A stretch of DNA of 64,000 nt from Brachionus plicatilis (Eukaryota > Rotifera > Eurotatoria > Ploima > Brachionidae). Where the stretch lies: contig QEOQ01000508.1 in NCBI GenBank assembly GCA_010279815.1, positions 6,352,904 to 6,416,903 on the forward strand, in the 5' to 3' direction. The translations under genes and the position numbers were made by a program. Positions within the stretch are counted from its first letter, which is position 1. Each line of letters starts with the position of its first letter. This document shows positions 56,236 through 64,000 of this stretch, piece after piece. Below the pieces are notes generated by a model. It ran no database searches, was not told where the DNA came from, and saw only the letters and a list, made by a program, of their open reading frames with translations.

Positions 56236-56727
56236 ACTTGACTTAGAAAAAAAAAATTTAAAGAAATAAAGAAATAAAGAAAATCAAGCAATTATCTTTT
56301 ATTTTTGTATATTTTTAATTATCAATTTAGTAGATACTGATCACTAAAAAAATTCTTTCTTGTGTAATGCTCAATTATTTGATTTCTTATTCTATAATTA
56401 GTCATCTTTATAAAATTGGTACTTTAAGCCATTTATTTAAGTTTAACTTTTATTAATAATAGTTAGGTTTTTATTATAAATAGTGATGATTTACAGCAAA
56501 ATTAGTGATGGTATTTTTATAAAATAGTGACGATTTCCATTTAAAATAGTGATAATTTTTAGTGATGTTTTCAATAAAAAATAGTGATGATTTACATTAA
56601 AATAAGTGATAAAAATTGATTAAATTTAGTGACGATTTCTATTAAAGATAGTGAGAGTTTAAATACCACCCAAAGTTAAATAGAATAAAGTAAAAATAAA
56701 ATAAAAATAAAATGAAGTTTATTTATT

Positions 56728-56750
56728 AAGAAATTTACGGTAACATATAT
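56728..56750. mobile_element. Truncated TIR end abutting arm B'
   Basis: AAGAAATTTACGGTAACATA plus a few bases is identical to the outer end of the nested TIR element at 55963-55985. It directly follows the last base of arm B'. It is a 23-bp stump of another copy. Confidence 0.7.
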
Positions 56751-57969
56751 ATTTGGTAAACTATTCATTTTCACTTAAAAAGCAAAAAGAAATGTGACTC
56801 CGTCAATGCCACTGTCACTCTGTTTTCCGACACTATCAATTATTATTATTTATTTCAATTGTCTCCAATATGGTGATGTAAAAAGTAAAAAATTAAGTTA
56901 TTCTAAATGAAGGAATTATTGCTTTTATAAAAAAATATAAATGTTAAATACATATAATATGATTTTATAAATAAATATGTTTAATTGTTTCATGAGTCTG
57001 AGAATTACACATGTACTATGGAGTTATACGGGTAAAAGTGATCGATTTATTGAGAGTCTACGGTAATACGGTAATTTTAAAAAACATAAGGTATTAGGAG
57101 CATATTTATTTTATGTAGTGTTTTTTCTAAATTGATTAAAATTTTTAATTTTGTTATTATTATTATTATATTATAACTTTAAAAATGAATGAAGTTTCCA
57201 AATTGATTTTTAATAAAAAAATCTTATTTCTTTAAGATTTGAATTTAGAGAAATTTTTCATTATTATCTGAAAATTACAAGGCAATATTTCAAAAATATT
57301 CAAATATAAATCAAATTTTTAATTTACTATTAAATAGTATTTCCTTAAACTTCAGTCAAAAAGATATTTCATCACTGTTCGTTTTTTTTTAACCTTAAAT
57401 AATTGTCTGCTGTGTTTTTAATTTAAAACATTTCATTGTTATCACTATAGCATAGCTTCTTTAGATTCATTATTTCTAGCTAACACAAATCATGATTGAT
57501 ATGGTATAAGTGATATTTCTTGTATTTTATTTACAAAGTGAAGCAATAAAGTATCAATTTAGCATTCTATTGTGTATTTTAGTTAAATAACAAATTAAAA
57601 AAAATTGTCTTTTTAGAAAAAAAATGTCAAGAAAATTTGATCAAGTATCTTTTAAATCTTACAACTTGAAAATAAATTTTTTCTCCAAGTGATTTGTTTT
57701 CTTAGATACCTGAGAACACAACTGCTAAACAATCGAAACACACAAAAATACATAACATAATTTGGCTTTATTATGTGAAGTTTTATTATTTAAAAAACAA
57801 TATTGTTTGTCAACCACAGACTTACATACAAAAGTGCTCTTAACCTGAAATTTTAAAATAAAAGAAAAAAAAAAAATTTCGAAAATTGTTTATTAAATAA
57901 ATAAATAAAATCTTGTAAAATCTGAAAATAAAAAACTTCGTTGATTAATTAAATTGCTACTCTACACCA
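56751..57969. other. Spacer and 3' region of the membrane-protein gene
   Basis: AT-rich, no supported gene. The last few hundred bases before 57970 should include the 3' UTR of the minus-strand gene that ends there. Confidence 0.5.
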
Positions 57970-59617
57970 TTAGTACAAATGGGCTGAACTCTTGTTCATT
58001 GAACTGGCGACCGATTGCCTATCTTCCTCACTAATTTTCTTTCTCACAATAATCGGACTAGAGTCCGGCAATGGAGGCGCAATGGGAATACCAGTTTCCC
58101 GGTCTGTCTCAACCAACTCTTTGCTCTCATTAACTTCATTTTCATCTAAAAAATTCTTGTTCAATTCACTAAAATTTAATTTATCCGCTTGGGGCTCTAG
58201 CTTGTCCAGTTTTTTGATATAATCATTAATGTCATCGGGCGAGTCCAGCTGATTGTTGGTACCAATGCTGATCGCGTCTGTCTGAATATTAATCTCATGC
58301 GAGGACAAGAACGCCTCGCTCTCATGTTTCTTGTTCAGCGAGCTGAACCGCGATCTTGTCTCCTTGGACTCTATGGAATCTCTTTTAGCAGATTGTTGGA
58401 ATTGAACTGGTGGCGGAAATTCGGCCACTTCCACTGCCTCCTTTTCCTCATACTTAACATCAATGATGCTCACATTGGACCTGTTCGGACTGCGCTCTCT
58501 ACGAACAGCCAAAATTTCATCAGTATCCGGATCTTTAATGACTCTTTTAATAAAATCTCTCTCAGTTAAGTCATTTTCATTTATTTTGTGGAACTCGGGC
58601 CGGTCCACAAAAGCCTTGGTCCTGATATTCGAAGCCAGCAATCTTTCATAGGCATTTAAATAGCTGTCGTTCAAGCTGGAGTAGTTAAGCTCCCTTTTCC
58701 AGTCATATTTAGGCTCATAATTCCAATCATTGTCCGAGGTGGTTATTTTCCTAAGTCCGTCCCAGTCAACAGTCTTAATTTCGTTGGTAGTTTGCCATTC
58801 GACCCGTTCACCACTCTCCATAAAATTGTTCTCATAGGCAAAATTGACCCTTCCAATGGGCTGAGTCAACGAGCCTGTGTACTTTTTGCTTATGTTTCTG
58901 TTCGGTTTTTCCAGACTAAACTCTTTCACTGTTTCGTATCTGATGGGGGTAGCGGGTCTTTGGTCCGCGTGGCTCATGATCTCAAAAACAGGACGGTTGA
59001 GTGATCCGTCATAGGAATAGGTAGTTTGCTCGATAGGTTTTGGCGCAGTGGTCGAATACCGCATGGTATGCTGCTGTTCTGGTCTGGGTGGCGGCTTTTC
59101 TATGTTCAAGTGAAGCTCAAACGTAGACAGCTTGGGCTTAGATGTAGAATAGACTGAGTGCATGTCGTCGACCATTACCGTGTTGTTTAGAGGCTCGCTT
59201 TTGACATCGGCGTAGGCCGACTTGCCACCACCTGCATAGTACAGGTCGGTTTGGTTGGACAAAATTATTTCTCGCTTTTTTAAGAAAAAAAATTTATTAA
59301 GCCCAAACATTACAGGTAAAAAGGTGTTCAAAGAGAAAATAAAAAAAAATTTAATACTTCTTTAAATTTTCTTTTCTTGACATATCTAGCTCGGCAACAG
59401 TAGCGTACGAGGCATAGAATTGCGATCAGCTCAACAAGTATGAATCCAACCATACCCCATATAATGAGCTGTGTAGGTATGCTGAGAAAAATGCTTTGAA
59501 TTTATCTGGTAACATTTAGAAAAACAAAAAAGAGTACTTGGATCTATTAGAAGTGTCTGTTTTTTGAGATGTATTCGGAATGTCAGATACTGGTCCGGGA
59601 CCACTCGAACTTGCCAT
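57970..59617 (-). CDS. Unrecognised single-pass membrane protein with long cytoplasmic tail
   Basis: Minus-strand exons 59538-59617, 59358-59493 and 57970-59274 join in frame (phases 2 and 0; introns of 44 and 83 bp) to give 506 residues. A short polar N-terminus without a signal peptide (MASSSGPGPVSDIPNTS) leads to one hydrophobic segment at about 33-55 (LIIWGMVGFILVELIAILCL). Then come Cys and basic residues (VRYCCRARYVKKRKFKE), which predict N-out, C-in topology with possible palmitoylation. The 440-residue tail is charged, Tyr/Ser/Pro-rich and probably disordered. It has an approximate internal repeat (YDGSLNRPVFE, YTGSLTQPIGRVNF), a Pro run (IAPPLPDSSPI) that could bind SH3 or EVH1 domains, and an SSAHLY end. 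GC is higher than the flanks. I do not recognise the family. The open frame before 59274 is intron. Confidence 0.8.
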
Positions 59618-62291
59618 TCTACCAAATTGTTTGATTCAGTATGCTTGGTTATTTTTTTTGAATTTTAAGATTTTATATTAGACATACTCTCGACGCTCTG
59701 CTTATTCTCCTATTCAATTCTGAAAAACAAAAACAATAATAAGAAACCAGTTAAGTAACAAGAAATGACCCTTTTTTTGTTTGAAAATAATTAGTTGGCA
59801 AAATAACTTGAATATCTGTTGACCAAAGGCATCTTAATTAAATTTGACTATGGGTGCTCTAGGGCGTTGGAAATTTTTAAAATTTTAACTCATTAAAAAA
59901 ATCCGAATAATTTTCAGATTTTAGACTATTTTTGTGGCCATCTACACTTGCGTGGCTATTTAAAATTTTTCAAAGTAAAATTTAAAAATTCGAAATTAAT
60001 TGCCAAAGTGGCATGAATATGCAGATGGTTCGAAAAAATTCCAATGATGGGAGTCACAAAATTTTTCACTGTTTACCTGACACTTTGGAAGCAAATTTAC
60101 AATTTTCTCCAAAATCTGTGTTTTAAATATCGAAACAAATACAAAATCAAGTCCCAGCTCAGATTCAAATGTGTTACATAATATTTAAAATAATAATATA
60201 AAATAACAACGAGAAATATAGCGAACTGTTTTATTTTTCATTCTTATTTTTTATGCCATTGAAATTTTTCACTTATTATTTATTACTTAACGAGATTTAA
60301 AATTTATAAATTATGTCTTACCAATTACCTAGAAAAAAAATCAATAATTAAATAGTAAGTACTTCCATATAGTGTTTTAATTGTTTACTAAAACAATTCG
60401 TAACTAACTTAAAGAGGTCATATCATTTTTGCCCAATCAAGAGAATTTGATGGAAAAATTTGCTTTTTCTTAGAGAAAACACCACTTTTTAATCTTAGTT
60501 TGTAAATTTTAAACAAAAATTTCTTTAAAAATTGAAGATTTAAATTTGTAAAGAAATATTTAAAAACAGAACAGAATAAAATTTGTACTTGAGAAAAAAA
60601 AACAAAAAATTTTGATTGTAATTTTATTTTTTTGAAACAATCTTCTGAGGTAATCTGGTTTCAAATTTGAACTTTTACCAAATGATTGACGGTTATTGAA
60701 GATTCTTAAATTTTTTTTAATATTTTGATGAAATAAAATATTTTTCCAAGGTTTATTTCAAACTTGATTTTAAAATTAACTTAAGTCTAAAAAATTTGTT
60801 AAATTTGAATTTTATTAAAAAATATATCAAATATGAGCAGAGAGGTTTGTAATAATTTTAAATGAGACAAAAAAATTTTAAAAGATCAATATGAATAAGA
60901 TGAAGTAAGACTAGAGTTTTGAGTCTTTTAGAATAAAGTTGAGAATATTTTATCTCAGACTTAAAAAATTGTTCGGAAAATTTATTAATCGAATACTTAC
61001 ACGTTTTCACATCAACAAATGTTTACAATTCCTCCGAAAAATGAGTCTAAGTAAATATTCCCAAAGCTAATCTGAAAGGCTTCAAAATAACCCAACTAAT
61101 TTGAAATAATTAATAATTAGTAAATTTTTTAAAAAAATTCAGCTCTTTATTATTCTAGATATTATTGTTCTATTTTAGACCTTTAATTAGAATAACATTT
61201 AAATCACTCTTTTTCTTTTATGTCTATAAATTTGAGAAAATTGCTGACTGAGTTAGTAATTTAAATTTCTGATTTAAGTTACTTTTAGATTAATCTATTT
61301 TGGTATTTTAAGTGACAAAAAATTCAATTCTCAGCCAAACAATCAAATTAGTAATTAAGAAATAAAATAGAAAAAAACAAGGTAAAAATTATGAAAATAT
61401 GTTATATTAAATTTTAAAAAATTAAATCTTTTGTCAAAATTCAAATATTTTTAATTCTTTATTTTATTGACAAAAAAAAAATATTTTAGCCATCTAAATC
61501 TTGAAGTTCGTCTACAAACAAAGCACAATTGCTTAGTTTGCAAACTCTTAACTTTTCTGTTCAAATAATTTCGAAAAAAAATTTTTTTTTCTTAAACAAT
61601 TTACTTTTAAGCTTTGATTCTTAAAATTAAAAATGAAATATTTATCTGACGTTTTGTTTCCAATTCAAAGGATTCTAGTAATAATGAGTTAATAACAGAA
61701 GAATAAAATTTAAACCAAATAATCCAAATAACCAAAGATAATTTTTATCTATAACTAAAATAATAATTTTATAAATTAAAAAGGATACGACAACAGTTTT
61801 TTTTTCTATTTAGTAGCTGTAAGTACTAAATCAGTGGTCGGTTGTTTATTTGGATAGACATGTTAGGTCCAGGTTAAACCGAGATTAGTCGCCTATTTAA
61901 ATACCTAAAATCAAAATAATGTCAAAAGTTTTGATTGAATTTTTTAAGAAGGTAATAAAAAATTTTGAGATAATTTAAAAATATTTTGGCCTAATTTTAA
62001 TTCTTTAAGACGGTTAAATTTCCGCTAAAAAAACGAATCATTAAAAAACTCTATTTTCAGCTAATTTAAATTTTCTAAAGAAAAATTTGAGTTGAATAAC
62101 TAGGAAGCTGATTAAGTTCTACGCAATTTTCAACAAGCAATTACAAACAAATGAATTCGGAAACCCTCGGCAACATATACTTAAACTTTTTTTAAGTTTG
62201 TAAAATTTCTTGACAAAAAAAAAACTAAATTTACGAAAATAATTTTTTTTAGTTTTACAATAAATTAAAATGTCATTAAACTAGAAATTCT
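59618..62291. other. Intergenic DNA
   Basis: AT-rich spacer with no supported coding region, repeat or RNA gene. It contains the promoter of the membrane-protein gene (left side) and the 3' end of the COP9 subunit gene (right side). Confidence 0.55.
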
Positions 62292-63466
<1,175 letters not shown>

Positions 63467-64000
63467 CTTAATAGATATTTAAATATGTAAAAATTATCTT
63501 TATTTTTTAATTCAGAATAATAAGTAGTCTGCATCCCTGCGAACTTAAGAAATTCATTAAAATTATTATTTGAAAATTAATAAAATAAAATTAAATAAAA
63601 TAAAATTTCTTTAATGTAATAAAATATCAAAATCCTTAATAAAATTAATTGAATAATTATCTCGAAAAAAATTGAATGTCATTTAATTGACTTATACCTA
63701 ATAGATAGCTAATAGATTATTTATTTTTTTATTTTCAAGCATCAAGGCAAGTAATAAAACCCAAAACAATGCTTTTTCTTTAAGTCACATAAGTCGTAGT
63801 CAGAGTTTTATTTTTAACATTAATTTACAATAATGTATTTTAGTAGGTAGATTACAAAAACGAAATAATTTTTATTTTTTATTTTTTATTTTTCCTTTTT
63901 TTTTTTTATTTATCCTTAGATAAAAATTAAAAAAAATATCCTATAGAATTCATTATTTTTATGTTAAAAAATTTCTTTTGCTTTTTTGAGCTTGTAGATC
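63467..64000. other. Intron of COP9 subunit 2 gene (to window edge)
   Basis: The splice acceptor at 63467 and missing N-terminal residues imply that this AT-rich stretch is intronic. No frame matching the expected upstream exon was found before 64000, so that intron is at least 534 bp. Its left 50 bp hold a run of AAATAAAATT words. Confidence 0.6.

Larger units (their letters stand above)
55079..56727. repeat. 1649-bp inverted repeat arm B'
   Basis: Reverse complement of 49728-51376 with the same contents in mirror order: nested TIR element (55079-55984), hAT tail (56087-56235), tandem words (about 56445-56659). Outside it, at 56728, a truncated TIR end follows instead of LINE B. Confidence 0.93.

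Noticed and set aside
59275..59331. Start of the 453-codon frame at MNTFLPVMFGLNKFFF
   Set aside because: This part is intron: a good acceptor at 59275-59276 joins in frame to upstream exons that encode a membrane segment, giving a more plausible protein.

Overview
The window is nuclear DNA of a small-genome animal. It is very AT-rich, with long A and T runs. Its genes are split by GT-AG introns, many only 44-60 bp long, and reading frames join exactly across them. The products are standard animal proteins (SEC24, GINS1/PSF1, PHF5A, NEDD8, COP9 subunit 2). Base composition, compact introns and the mix of non-LTR and terminal-inverted-repeat elements would suit a monogonont rotifer such as Brachionus. 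That is an inference from style, not a proven assignment.

Layout. 1-10.3 kb is AT-rich intergenic DNA with a TIR element, a MITE and a 5'-truncated non-LTR retrotransposon. 10.3-16.4 kb holds a ten-exon gene for an unrecognised 1239-residue protein. 16.4-20.9 kb is intergenic with an internally deleted CR1-like LINE. 20.9-27.1 kb is SEC24 in four exons, with two MITEs in its 2.6-kb first intron. 27-31.2 kb is repeat-rich. 31.2-32.9 kb is a tandem cluster of three tiny single-pass membrane proteins ending in PPxY motifs. 34.6-36.7 kb is a dense block: GINS1 and PHF5A on +, a BORCS6-like gene and NEDD8 on -. 37.5-38.3 kb is a TIR transposon. 41.1-44.5 kb is a four-exon type I membrane receptor with a SEFIR-like (IL-17 receptor type) cytoplasmic region and a transposon in intron 2. 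58.0-59.6 kb is an unrecognised single-pass membrane protein. 62.3-63.5 kb is the 3' part of COP9 signalosome subunit 2, which runs off the right edge.

The most unusual region is 38.6-56.8 kb. It carries three copies of a secreted-protein gene whose bodies are almost identical in DNA but whose Gly/Tyr/Ser/Arg-rich C-terminal tails differ completely. Copy 2 is a mosaic: its 5' flank and body match copy 3, its tail end and 3' flank match copy 1. Copies 2 and 3 are interleaved with a pair of 1649-bp inverted repeats, apparently perfect, that contain decayed hAT and Cys-rich transposon sequence. The order is A-B-A'-B', which predicts recurrent inversion and gene conversion. This tail-switching family, the PPxY cluster and the SEFIR-like receptor are the best candidates for undescribed biology.

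NEDD8 and COP9 subunit 2 belong to one pathway (cullin neddylation and its removal), but they lie 25 kb apart and this is probably chance. No tRNA, rRNA, CRISPR or prokaryotic feature was seen. All exon models were joined by eye from reading frame and GT-AG signals and have no transcript support.
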